A stretch of 64,000 nucleotides of DNA from Mytilisepta virgata (lineage: Eukaryota > Mollusca > Bivalvia > Mytilida > Mytilidae). How positions within the stretch are numbered: position 1 is the stretch's first letter; the number at the start of each line of letters is the position of its first letter. This document shows positions 1-10,690 of the stretch, piece after piece. A program made the position numbers and the translations under genes. Location: assembly GCA_028015205.1 (NCBI GenBank), contig CM051521.1, forward strand, positions 123,388,614 through 123,452,613. Direction: 5' to 3'. Under the pieces are notes generated by a model that saw only the letters and a list, made by a program, of their open reading frames with translations, had not been told where the DNA came from and did no database searches.

Positions 1-335
1 TGGGTAAAAAAGCCCCTTGTAACCACTCACCTTTGCTTTTCCCTATGAATGGTTGAAAAGCCTTGTTTATGACCTACCTCTACAATTCTTGATGAATTGT
101 GGAATATCCTTGATTACCATTTACTATTACTTATCAAGATCAACGGTTAAAAACCATGGCTACCTCCTAGGTATCCACCATTATTTGTCCATACAAAGGT
201 TTGAAAACACTTGATTACCACATAAGTATCAAATATTATTTTTACTAGACGAAGGGTAAAAAAGCCTTGGTAATCACTCACCTTTACTTTTCCTGATAAA
301 TGGTAGAAAAGCCTTGGTTACTCTGACCATACCAT
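1..335 (-). repeat. Degenerate tandem copies of SDR exon 3 / donor junction
   Basis: Read on the minus strand, the end of SDR exon 3 and its GT donor (exon edge at 282) recur about 251 bp downstream, with the equivalent edge at 31. The second copy keeps the AAGGCTTTTC core, the GGGAAAAGCAAAG end and a GTGAGTGG donor. Just after the authentic donor the intron again reads ACCAAGGCTTTTTTACCC, close to exon sequence. Further decayed GGTAATCAAG pieces lie between. This looks like an ageing minisatellite seeded at the exon 3 donor. It runs off the left edge, so its full length is unknown. Confidence 0.65.
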
Positions 336-434
336 ACAGATTAACCTCTCCAACTCTGTAGAACATATCCATTGTACACAGTTCTATATCCCCTAACATA
401 TTCAAACCAGCATTGTTGACTAGTGCCCATAAAC
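282..434 (-). CDS. SDR (BDH1-like) exon 3
   Basis: A 153-bp exon that begins after a TTTAG acceptor and ends at AAAG|GTGAGTG. It encodes a segment starting LWALVNNAG and ending [14 protein letters not shown] is the classical SDR motif that stabilises the central beta-sheet, and the segment then follows the BDH1/retinol dehydrogenase pattern ([16 protein letters not shown]). Frame continuity with the upstream exon is exact (G split 1+2). The catalytic S-Y-K exon is not in the window. The donor is embedded in degenerate tandem copies of the same junction. Confidence 0.85.
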
Positions 435-1294
435 CTAAATATCAAAATATGGAATGTTTATTCTTTTGGAGATAAATAAATATTTTAGCCAATTATATTA
501 TTTGTTTTTTAACTGACCTAATTTTTCTTAATGAAATAAAAATCCGTCAATCTCACCCAACATACAGAAAACGGACAAAAATAATATAAAAGTACAAATA
601 TAAACACAACAGAGAATCTGGATAGTCTGTATTGGTAAAGACACTGACAGCGGTGGGGTTAAACATTATCTATTTTGACTTTCTGGTGTATAAAACTGAC
701 TACAAAAGCCAATACAATATGATTTAAAAAGTGACCGCTTGCTAGAACTGCAAAAATTGCAAAAATTGGTTGAAAGGTCATAGAATAGAGAATAGAATAG
801 AAAATGGAAACGGGGAATGTGGAAAGAGACAACAACCCGACCAAAGAGAAAACAGCTCAAGGATACCAAAATTAGGGTCAGAATGTGCTCGTTTTAACTG
901 TAAAACTAGCTAAGGTACTCATAGTTACACAACCACTACAGCCTAGAGAAACACAAAATAACAGGACCGTAAAGTGGCCTTGATGGAAAAGGCAGTATAG
1001 CAGGCGAGGTCTGAGACCATTTAGGCTGAGTATCTTTTTAGCAAAATAATTCTCTTAGTTGCACGAGATTCACTGCGGTTTTAGCTTTCATGAATTTTGC
1101 ATTTCTATTTTAATTTTTATTTCTATTTAAAATGTATGAATAAAAATTATTTTGGCTCAAAGGTTGGAAGCAGCTACCTCCTTTTTTTGGAGGAGGCAGC
1201 TGCCTCCTCCGCCTCTTTAGAATTTAAGCCTTTGAATACTCTTACAACAGTCTTAATATCTATTTTTGTGGGCGAAAGAAGAAATCAGACTTAC

Positions 1295-1501
1295 CACAAC
1301 CGCTTTTTTCGTGGACTTTGGAAACATATGCCACGGCTTTTGCCACCTCGTCATCTTTTGTTATGTTTAAACCTAAGACATGAAGTCGACCTGTTTTACT
1401 AGCTTTAAGTTCCTTGGCTCCATCACTGTGATCCGACAAACAGCCCGCAAACACGGTAAATCCTAAACTGTCCAGTCTCTTGGCAAATTCATGACCAAAG
1501 C
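1295..1501 (-). CDS. SDR (BDH1-like) exon 2
   Basis: A 207-bp exon between TTGACAG|GC and GGTTGTG|GTAAGT. It completes the nucleotide-binding TGxxxGxG motif (TGCDTGFG, split across the intron) and continues GHEFAKRLDSLGFTVFAGCL, then an acidic-capped segment LNITKDDEVAKAV. FAGCL and the spacing fit D-beta-hydroxybutyrate dehydrogenase and related class I SDRs that use NAD(P). The exact enzyme cannot be fixed from this part alone: retinol and 17-beta-hydroxysteroid dehydrogenases share the pattern. Confidence 0.85.
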
Positions 1502-2182
1502 CTGTCAACAAAAAGTAACAATATGATATGATAAAAAAGCTCAACAAAATCCTCCCCCAGGGCTGTCAATATAAAATATCATTGAGATCTGTTCAATCTC
1601 CCAAAGCAAATTTGTTTCAAAAATAACACTGTAATCTGACTTTTCACATCTTCAATCACGGTAATCTCTCAAGATCATACTTTGAAACAAGTTGCTGAAG
1701 CCAGTTAACATAAAATGAAGGATTGTTCCGCAAAATAATTCTGCAAGAAGGATAAGGCAAGCCCTAAATCTGTTGGAAAGACGTTAGAAAAGTCTGTGAA
1801 GAGAAAATGTCAATGAGGTCTGATAAGGCAGTTTATCTTGGCAACTAACTTGATAAAAATCTTGCACATATTGATAAGAAAATAGCTACGATCCGAGAAC
1901 GATTCTGAAAAAATCCAACTATAAAACAAAAAACCAGTCGTGTGTTTTTGTGTGTTCATGACTTTAAAACACCTTTATTTTAGTATTCGTGTTAGTATGT
2001 TTTTTGTTCAGACGAAATCTCTAATATTACTGTTATTTAACTCTACATCTTCGTTTTACATTGCACAATTTCTGTAGTTTTCCTGTGCTATAACGACTTA
2101 CACTCACAGTGACTTCACGAATACCCGATATCCTTTCAATTTCAAATGCTATATTAATAATAATCATTGTACACACGCTTAC

Positions 2183-2378
2183 CTGTATCGCACCCCGTAA
2201 TTAATACACCTTGTCCTGTAACGGGGATTTTCTTTACCGTGGATTTTCTGTACAGAAACACGAAAACGTACAACAGCGAAAGACAGAACAGACTTGATGT
2301 CACACAACAGGATGACAGTGTAAGAGATAATTTATTCCGGCTGTGATATTCATATATCTGTGAAATATTTTCCGACCG
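2183..2378 (-). CDS. SDR (BDH1-like) first readable exon, 5' end unresolved
   Basis: The reading frame ends GVLITGCDT at CGATACAG|GTAAGC, giving the first half of the cofactor-binding glycine motif. Ahead of it lie a hydrophobic stretch (SLFCLSLLYVFVFLY) followed by RKSTVKK, which looks like an N-terminal membrane anchor with a positive stop-transfer flank. The frame is open to a stop at 2379-2381 and holds no ATG, so the start must lie in an upstream exon, or an internal acceptor trims this exon (CACAG near 2340 is one candidate). The left limit of coding sequence is certain; the right limit is not. Confidence 0.7.
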
Positions 2379-2381
2379 TCA

Positions 2382-3539
2382 AATGATGATCTTGTGTAAA
2401 ATATGAATCAGATAATATTTTATAGCAATCTTAATTTTTATATAATGAAATATTTTCCAACTTTATTCCGTCAGAAGTGTATTAATATACGAGTTCGGAA
2501 ATAATTTCACACCGGAAAAAATAAACCGTTACAATAGCAGCAGAGGCAGACAAACAACTGTCACCAGTCGACAAATATCCCAGTTACTTAATCCTAGTGG
2601 TAACGAGGCCATGTTGTTGTTGTGCGTGTTGATTGTGTATCATTTTATAAACACGATACACACTAGTATTGATAAAGTAGGAAGAATAAGAAATGATGAA
2701 TAATGATTCATGGGGAAATAGTGTAAAGAGGAAGCTATTTTTTTTTGACTGTTTAATGTAAACCTAGAATGTATAACAATTTTCTATTGAGATGAAATAA
2801 ATCTACTGAACTGTGTTCCATTTGGAACTAATTTCTTATGTACTTATTTGGGCTTAAAATAGAACATCACGATTATCCAGCATTAAACTAAATATAGTTT
2901 TAACTTGCTTTAACGACACAAATGTTGTGATAAATAATATTTTCGGCATTAGTATAACTAAGCGTGACCATGGAATATTGCTTTCTAATATACGGACATA
3001 ACATGAAGAGACGTGAAAATTTTCCTATACATTGACAATGGAAAAATTACTTCACCTTATAAACCCAGAACAAGAAAGAATCACGCGAATATCCCTTTTT
3101 CTCAATATCAAATATCACCACCCAAGTTTGTTCAACCAAACACCAACAACAATAAATCTGTATTTGCCAATTTCGCCGCTCTTGAGGACAGTTACAAAAC
3201 ATGAGGTCGAATTAAAAATAAAACAAAAGACCAGTTTTAAACCGATAATATGTAAAATAATGATGATGAACATTTCTGAATACAAATAATAAACAAAAAG
3301 GAATAGAGATCAATAAAAAAAACTTGAAAAGTTAGAGCAATTTAAAACTCGATAATGCGAAATATAGTCTTCGGGTGTAAGATTCAAGACTTATGATTAA
3401 TTTCACGACATTGACAATATATTTTTCTGTTGCTTCCTTAGTTCTATTAATTCTATCCCAAACAAACGGCCGAATAAGTAAAATTAAAACAAAAGACCAG
3501 CCGTGCCCTTCATTAGGAAAAGTAAAATTTGATGACTAG
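2382..3539. other. AT-rich spacer, no gene recognised
   Basis: This stretch upstream of the SDR gene holds only short chance frames. A motif AAAACAAAAGACCAG recurs (near 3220 and 3485; a variant near 1925) and may mark ends of a small repeat. No promoter element can be assigned with confidence. Confidence 0.4.
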
Positions 3540-3690
3540 ATGGTAATCGAGGCTTTTCTTCATTGGGAAAAGTACAGACAAATGGTTACCATCGCTTTTC
3601 TACCCTTCATTGGGAAAATTAAAAGGTTTGCCTGCCGTAAACAAGGCTCTTCTATCATTCTTCAAGAAAAGTAAAGTTAGTAGTAATCTT
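3540..3690 (+). repeat. Inverted cluster of SDR exon 3-derived fragments
   Basis: Three plus-strand fragments match the end of SDR exon 3: one around GGCTTTTCTTCATTGGGAAA, one around GCTTTTCTACCCTTCATTGG, and one around AAGGCTCTTCTATCATTCTT. Each is followed by AAAG-like sequence, as at the genuine exon edge. They are opposite in orientation to the gene and lie upstream of its first readable exon. They look like copies of the exon-junction repeat moved and inverted, not functional exons. Confidence 0.55.
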
Positions 3691-5039
3691 TTGTTAATTG
3701 CCCTGTCTTTAGACTTTTTCTTCTGTGACTATTTTGACAGTTCCTTCTGATCAGTTATGCGATGTAATATTTCGAGTTGTTTTTATCGTTTCCATGTCTC
3801 TCGTATTGACCATAACAGAAGAGATAGAAAAGCCCGGGCTTACATTTGTGTATAAATATTGGCATACTAGTTGTTGCAGTTTCTAAAGTTATTCTTGCAA
3901 TCGGTTATATAAAACAAAGAACTTTTCTTTTTCTTTTCTTAATACAGAATAGATAGATGCATATATTATTATCCAATTCTCCATATCAGTGCCGATATCT
4001 TCCAGAGACTCCAATATCAGCCAGAGGCATTGGCCAAGACTGATATGAGTCGACAGATGACATCGGGACTGATATGGAAAATGGGGTGTCATAAACTGTT
4101 TATCATATATTTCCGGTTTGATCAACGAATTTTACAAGTGACCAACACTTTTTACCGTTTTCTCTCCAAAATCATTGATAATCTGCAAGTGATGTAATAA
4201 AATGACGTCAAAAGTAAAGAATAAAAGAAACAAAGCTGCTACGCATGGATTTGTATGATAAAACAATTCATGAAAAACTTGTTATGGATATTGAGATAGG
4301 TCACAATACTGATATGGATTTTTTGCCCTGCTGGTCTTGTATGGCAAGTTCATTTGCGGCTGTATCATCTGGGCAAAACTACCTATTTCAACACTGAATA
4401 TACGATAAACATATGAACTGCATTAAACCTCATATAATAGAACGTCATTAAAAATTGGTATTGTTCCCGCTTAACATGTTTTCCCATTTAAGCCAAACTG
4501 AAAAAAAAACACTATTTGGTATTAAGGTCACCCAAATGTTAACGATTGAATCTTTATTGATGCTGCCAAGTTTATTTCTCTGCCGATTCAATAAAAATTG
4601 AAAAAAACTGTTCTATCAACAGCAATAAAATCGAGTTTGTCACAAGCACTTGCTGACATTTTTGGCCTCCTACTGATTTCCACTTGAAAATGATTTATCA
4701 ATTAGAAAATCCACCCATGACTCTGGTAAAAAAGCAGAAAACCGTGGATATGTCTGAAAATAAAACTAAAAAGACACAAAAACTTTCCAAATAAAATGTG
4801 ATTATTCAAATACATTGTGGTATGCAGGCTGAAAACATTCCTTTCTCGTATTGTTTGTATGAATGTGCATGCGTTGTTGTTTTGAAGTGCAAGACTTTAA
4901 GGCAGCGTGTATCGTTTGGCCTTGGAACAGTTCACACAAATCTGGCAAGAATTTGACAAGAAATATCAATTCAGATTAAGACGGACCCGCGGCAACCAGT
5001 GCAAACCCCCTCTAAAGTGGACAGAAATGTTGAAACCTC
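3691..5039. other. Spacer, nothing recognised
   Basis: Mostly A/T-rich sequence with frames under 80 codons and no family signature. Around 3970-4080 several GATATGGA/CCGATATCAG-like words repeat, a weak local repeat only. Confidence 0.35.
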
Positions 5040-5960
5040 AAATATTTTCTGCTAAATATTTGACCTTTGGCCTAAAAATAGTGGATCATTTGCCTATGTC
5101 CTTCTATATATCATTCCTGCCAACATCGGTTACAATCTGCCCATACTTCTTAAGCAAATGACAAAAAAGTCATTTCCCATATGGTTTCCATGGAAACTGA
5201 GCGATCGTCGGGTGAGCGGATGAATATAAACAAAAATAAGAATAGTTTGTAGTAGGTGCTGTCATAAATCCTGCAAAGTTTCAAAATATATCATAGTGTA
5301 GTTTCAGAGGAGAAGTATTTTATGCTGTAATGATAACAGATGTGGAATAATCGAAATATGAGCAAATATATCAATCATATTAACAAAACAAGAAGTTTCA
5401 CGTTGTGCTAAGGATACCCTCCACTCGTAAAAAATATGGAAATTCTGTCTTGTAGAAGCTGAGAAAAAGTGACATAAATTTTTATGTGTAACATTGTATT
5501 TTTACAAAGTTAAAGTCCCGTCAAACAGCCTGTTGGGGTCCAGCAGAACTGAAAATAGGAGACAACTCATCATGTCAAAGCTACATACCATACATTATTC
5601 CTGCTAACGTTAATACATTCTGACCATAAGTTCCATTGGTTAAAATCTGCCCAATACTTCCTGAGCAAATGACAAAAAGTCCTTTCCCATATGCTTTCCA
5701 TGGAAATTTTAAGCAGCCACTGACTGGGTGAGTCTCAACCATAAGTGGATCGTTTGTAGAGGGTATTGCTGTTATCAATCCTGCAAAGTTTCAAAAAAAT
5801 CATAGTGTATAGTTTCAGAGGAGAAGATTTTTTAAAATTGGTTAATCAAAAATAAAAAATGGCATCTGGCGTCTGGCGACCATGTTATCATCCAATATTA
5901 CGGACGACGGACGCAAAGTGACATAAGCTCACATGGCCCTATAGTCCAGGTGAGCATATA
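5040..5960 (-). repeat. Interspersed element, AGCTCACCTGG family, copy A
   Basis: The minus-strand start is near 5955 with GCTCACCTGGACTATAGGGC, followed by GTGAGCTTATGTCACTTTGCG and CGTCCGTCGTCCG. The interior shares blocks with the copy at 18.1-19.5 kb (TTTGCAGGATTGATAACAGC-like and CTCAGGAA..ATGGGCAGATT words). It is non-coding; the open frames in it are shadows. The 5' TAGCTCACCTG and 3' CAGGTGAGCGATACAGGCTC ends of better copies carry mutually inverted GAGCTCACC-like termini. Confidence 0.65.
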
Positions 5961-6063
5961 TAAGATATACATTTATTTTGATATTAAGTAGACAATTAAC
6001 TGATATATACATACACAATAAACATCATTTTAAGAATTAGTGTCATCGATCAGATATCTGTAC

Positions 6064-6255
6064 TTAGGTTGTGTACTGATGACTGCATTCTCCAATGGCG
6101 TCAACAACAGGACCCACACCAGAATATGTACTAGAACCACTACCACACACGGCATTGTACAAATCTTCCAGATAAACCTTGGCATTGTACGTCTTTTGTA
6201 CATCTTTGGAAGCTTTCTCCGCCATCGTGTCAAAATCTCTCTTGATTGTTTTCAA
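6064..6255 (-). CDS. Putative terminal exon of an unrecognised protein
   Basis: After a TATTTTAG acceptor, a frame of 63 codons runs to TAA and ends ECSHQYTT. It contains the segments TMAEKASKDVQKTYNAKVYL and AVCGSGSSTYSGVGPVVDAI, with two cysteines, and its composition is more protein-like than its neighbours. I do not recognise the family. No upstream exon was identified on the minus strand and no AATAAA lies just downstream, so it could be a chance frame or an orphan exon of a broken gene. Confidence 0.3.
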   Translation of the reverse strand: MKTIKRDFDTMAEKASKDVQKTYNAKVYLEDLYNAVCGSGSSTYSGVGPVVDAIGECSHQYTT

Positions 6256-7224
6256 CTAAAATATTACTTCTTTAAAATTAAAACAATAAAAGAGGACAAA
6301 ACATAACATAAGTAAAACATATAGTCGGGATGTTTATAATTGGAACAGTCACATTAAAGTGGTGCAGCGAAAAACCTTTTAGAATTACCTACATACACCT
6401 AGTACCCTTTATCTGGTGTTTACAATGCCAAAACAGTAATATCCAGTAAGGTGACCCGCTAGAATAATGAAAAGAGTGGAACGTTATTTAAAGACAAATC
6501 CCTCTATTGTTTTTTGCGCATATAGCAGCGCAACGGTATTATGCTGTCGGTGGCTTATGACGTCGCGATTTCCTCGAACTTCTATTGCGTATAATTGAAG
6601 ATACAACATGTATACACAATGATTATTTTTATATTATTATTATTTTTATCGTTATCAGTTCGCGAAAAAAGATAGTGCAAATCCATGTTTATGTTTTGAC
6701 GAATACTTTGAATGTCAGTTATTATCATTTTCGCATGCTATATGTATATTGTATTAATATTGTTTTTGCTCACGTTTACAGTGTATACTGTCTTGAGTGT
6801 AATAAAAATCTTGAACCTTGAATCTTAACGTTTCAGAAGAATTATCAATCGTTGATCAACGGAAATAGAATGACGACTCGAATCAATGGAAGCTTACTTA
6901 ATCTTCAGTTAGAATTCCGAATATTTATTCCGTTCATTTGTATGTTAATTTGCGCTCTTTATTGTATTTTACACGTTTTCCTCGATAAATTTTCTGAGCC
7001 GTGAATTTATGAATGGCAACATCTAATGGGAAACCCAATTATGACGTAACATCATTCAACGTTTTTTTTCTAAGAGAAGATAACTCTAATCTTCATAACA
7101 ATTATTAAAAAATGGATAAAAATTAGATTTTCTTTCTTAAAAAGCCGGTGACCTATATTTTTTAAAAGCTTATTCGTTTAAGAGTGCTAATTTCTGCTTC
7201 CATGACAACTTTAAGAAAATTCTT
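6256..7224. other. AT-rich spacer
   Basis: No gene is recognised. A phrase AAAGACAAATCCCTCTATT occurs near 6491 and recurs inverted near 7840-7860, suggesting an older element pair that brackets the SINE copy. Confidence 0.3.
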
Positions 7225-7503
7225 AACGTCTTTTTTTTAGTTTTAGTTTTAGTTTGGGTTTAGCCCCGTTTTCAGCACATTTTGGCCATTTCGCGGCGGC
7301 CAGTTTTTATTGGTGGAGGAAGCCAGAGTACCCAGAGAGAACCACCGACCTTCGGTAGGAAAATTGGCAATCCTTGTCAATTAAGATCGGAGTCGGACAC
7401 ACCCCGCCACAGGTGAGATTCGAACTCACAACCCCAGCGTTGACAGGCTAGTGATCAGTAGTAGTAATGACGAACTACCTAGACCACTCGGCCACCGAGG
7501 CGT
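7225..7503 (-). repeat. tRNA-derived SINE, copy 1
   Basis: On the minus strand the head reads GCCTCGGTGGCCGAGTGGTC (A-box-like) and then a B box in GTGAGTTCGAATCTCACC. The body ends with CTGGCCGCCGCGAAATGGCC and GTGCTGAAAACGGGGCTAAA. The same head and tail occur at 56.26 kb and 63.19 kb. AACGTC on one flank and CGTC on the other suggest a short target duplication. Confidence 0.8.
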
Positions 7504-8925
7504 CAGAATTTTTTCTATATCAGGATACGACTATTTTATTGGCGGGAAATTAAATAATATACCATTTTCCTAATTAGAGCAAAGAAAATTATTAAATCAA
7601 AAACATAATCTTGAAATATAAGAAATTCTGGAAATTTTGGTACCAAAATGTAAAATTTCTATCGTGTTTTAAAAGAAAAGCAATCCTTTCAAAATGACAT
7701 GTTATTCTTAATGATTTCTTAAAACAAGAAAAATCGAGATGGAATAACATGAAAACGAGTCCTGTGACCTCATTTTTTTAAAAGTATAAAACTTGAAATA
7801 CCTTAGGGTTGATTTTAAGGGAATTCCTAACGTCAGAAGTGAATAGAGGGATTTGTCTTTAATTGAAGTAATAAGGTATAATTGTACTCTTTTAAACCTC
7901 ACAAATATCCAAAGTACTGAAATAAAATAGTCTCAGCAGTAATCTAATTAATCTGATCTCAGCACTTACTCCTTGTTTTTATTTGGTTAATTTGTGTGTC
8001 GAGAGAAACATTAATAATCTTTATTTGAAATGCATGGTTATACTCCTAGGGGTTGACAGCAAACACGATGAACATAATAAACAAATTAGAATAAAGTCAT
8101 ATTAATATAGCATACATAAACTTGTACAAAATCTTATACAACCAAACAAGGGCGCCATTAAAAACTCTTCAAAATATACGCACTAGGCTTAACAAAAGAG
8201 GTTTGGAAGTATTGGCCGCCAAAGAGCCCAGCGGATAAAAGACGGATCCCAAGCTGGTTAATGGGCAGGGTGCCCCTTGAAGCTCCGATATTTTAAAGGA
8301 ACTCTAGGACGATTTTAATTTGCATGAATAAAAAGAACAAGACCGAAGTCGGGTCCAGACCTGCATCGCCGACATATTCAGATATTGACTCAACTCTTTT
8401 AAAAATAGGAAGTGCACATTTCCAATGTGTGTGCATTCAATGTGCAAACTGAAACTTTGAATAATGAGAATTATAACGTTGGAGTCAGTATAGATTAAAC
8501 AAGATTACACCCTGAGTGCTGTGACACGGACGGACGGGGTGGAGCGGTTCCTAGATTTGCTTTCGCCATTTGCGACGCATGTAAAAAATTAGAATATATT
8601 ATTAGGAAAAGAAAAAAGATAGTAGCATTCAAATAGTATGCATGCGTCTCGACATTAATTAAGGAGCAGTTCGACTTTTAGCAAATTTAATGTATCCTTT
8701 TAATAATTCACCATGTTCACGTGGTAAATTCGCTATTACAAAAGCAAGTGATACCTATTACTATTATAACTAGTCCCAGTTGAGACCAATTATCTGCAAT
8801 TATCTAGTTTTCTTCTTCAGTAAGGGGTAGTAATTTTGTTTTACATTAAAAAAAAAATTATGATTTAAAAACCTACGCACTAGGAAGCGGCGCTCTTGAT
8901 CAAATGAAAAAAAGAAGCAAATGTG
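7504..8925. other. Spacer with a possible retroelement tail
   Basis: No coding signal was recognised. Near 8160-8310 the sequence becomes GC-richer (GCCGCCAAAGAGCCCAGCGG and CTTGAAGCTCCGATATTTTA), unlike its surroundings. It may be the end of an interspersed element, but no second copy lies in this window. Confidence 0.3.
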
Positions 8926-8927
8926 TA

Positions 8928-9075
8928 TGGCACACCGTAAATAGAGATATCTTATTTAGTTTCAAATTAAATAAGATATCTTATAAAAATTAAAGATATC
9001 TTAATACTTAATAAGATATATTGTTAAATAAATAAGATATCTTGGAATTTGAATAAATATAAAAACGGTGTGCCA
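8928..9075. mobile_element. TA-flanked MITE, short copy
   Basis: Terminal inverted repeats TGGCACACCGT and ACGGTGTGCCA are perfect and bordered by TA on both sides, the target signature of Tc1/mariner-type elements. The inside is built of AAGATATCTTAT palindromes separated by A/T-rich linkers. At 148 bp it can encode nothing and must depend on a transposase supplied elsewhere. Confidence 0.8.
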
Positions 9076-9265
9076 TAAGTGTGGAGATCTAATTCTAATT
9101 AGATAATATATTTTTGGGGTATTTTAGTTTTTATCTATCTAAAGCATATGAAAACAAAGGGTGATTCTTGCCACATACAAAATTGTAGTTCTTTGGTTGT
9201 ATAATTACTATTGAAGATCGACGATCCGAAGATATTATATACAGGTAAATAATTACAGAGCATAC

Positions 9266-9361
9266 CAGTGGCGGCACCAAAATTTCCCGATTCAATCACA
9301 ATCACTCTTACTCCAAATTGTAACATTTCTAATCGAAGGACATCTGAGAATGCTTCGCCTA
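9266..9361 (-). pseudogene. Broken SDR (BDH1-like) exon, paralogue of the 0-2.4 kb gene
   Basis: Read on the minus strand it gives EAFSDVLRLEMLQFGVRVIV then IESGNFGAAT, ending at a GTATGC donor. This is the segment after the SDR active site: helix EAFSD..R.EM, then a PGNF-like loop, here SGNF, as in BDH1. At 9360-9361 the exon is cut at a TA by the terminal inverted repeat of a MITE, and no continuation was found beyond 10.2 kb. It is therefore a disrupted exon from a tandem paralogue. Confidence 0.75.
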
Positions 9362-10185
9362 TGGCACGCCGTTGTTATATTTATTCAATTTCGAGATATC
9401 TTATTTAGTTAAATAAGATATCTTATAAACTAATTGAGATATCTTATAAATTAATAGAGATATCTTATAAATTAATAGAGATATCTTATAAACTTATAGA
9501 GATATCTTATTAACTTATAGAGATATCTTATTTAACTGGTTATAAAGATTTCTTATTAAACATATAAGATATCTCTAAAAGTTAATAAGATATCTCTATT
9601 AATTTATAAGATATCTTATAAACTAATAGTGATATCTTATAAACTAAAAGAGATATCTTAGATATCTTATAAACTAAAAGAGATATCTTAGATATCTTAT
9701 AAACTAAAAGAGATATCTTAGATATCTTATAAACTAATAGAGATTTCTTATAAACTAGTAGCGATATCTTATAAACTAATAGAGATATCTTATAAACTTA
9801 TAGAGATATCTTATTAACTAATAGAGATATCTTATTAACTTATAGAGATATCTTATTTACTTTCAAATTAAATAAGATATCTTATAAAAATTAAAGATAT
9901 CGTAATACTTAATAAGATATCTCTATAAGTTTATAAGATATCTCTATTAGTTTATAAGATATCTCTATAAGTTTATAAGATATCTCTATTAGTTTATAAG
10001 ATATCTCTATTAATTTATAAGATATCTTATTCACTTATAGAGATATCTTATAAATTAATAGAGATATCTTATAAATTAATAGAGATATCTTATAAACAAA
10101 TATAGATATCTTATAAACTTATAGAGATATCTTATCAACTTATAGAGATCTCTTATTTAACTGGTTATAAAGATATTATTTTCCG
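9362..10185. repeat. MITE expanded into a palindromic AGATATCT satellite
   Basis: The left end TGGCACGCCGT matches the 8.93 kb MITE terminus with one change. The interior is about 820 bp of tandem 23-26-bp units, each built on AGATATCTTATAAACTAATAG or its complement, with orientation switches near 9560 and 9900-10020. The right terminal repeat is not recognisable; the array runs into a fold-back element. The two orientations mean it can pair with itself at many scales. Confidence 0.75.
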
Positions 10186-10690
10186 TGTATTGTTTACGGA
10201 AATGATGCCAGTCACGTGTCTGGAGCCCGAAGTGTCGAATGTGTATGCTAAAACGGAACCGGAAGTACCAAAAAGTTGTTTGCGCGCACGCACAACAGGA
10301 AGTGGTATATTATCCGGTATTTTTCCATGTAATGTTTACGAAAATGACGTTAGTCACGTGCGCGGATCCGGAAGTTTGCTGCGCATGCTTGACCCGAATT
10401 CAGATTGGATTATCTCCCCAAGAGACAACCGATAAAAAAAGGGCGGAAAAAGGGGAGATAATCCAATTCGAATTCCGGTCAAGCATGCGCAGCAAACTTC
10501 CGGGTCCGGGCACGTGACTAAAGTCACTTCCATAAACACATGGAACAATACCGGGGGAAATCCATCACTTATGTTGGGCATGGGCGCAAACAACTACCGG
10601 TTCCGTCCAAGTATACTCAGTCGACACCTTGAGGTCCAGACACGTGACTGACGTCACTTCCGTAACTGTACACGGAAAATGATGGACAAC
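10186..10690. mobile_element. Fold-back element (long imperfect hairpin)
   Basis: Two arms of about 240 bp are inverted around a centre near 10440. The left arm has GGAAGTTTGCTGCGCATGCT and GGATTATCTCCCC; the right has GGGGAGATAATCC and AGCATGCGCAGCAAACTTCC. Both arms carry CACGTGAC and TTCCGT/ACGGAA words, so each also contains direct subrepeats. GC-rich compared with its neighbours. No transposase; the small frames are shadows. Confidence 0.75.

Noticed and set aside
1097..1402. 101-codon plus-strand frame
   Set aside because: It overlaps SDR exon 2 in antisense, which has a convincing protein signature and splice sites.
5581..5778. 65-codon minus frame (MITAIPSTNDPLMVETHPVS...)
   Set aside because: It coincides with a conserved block of the AGCTCACCTGG repeat family, also seen non-coding at 18.1-19.5 kb.
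10190..10593. Frames on both strands in the fold-back element
   Set aside because: The plus and minus frames encode near-identical words because the arms are inverted copies; no family is recognised.
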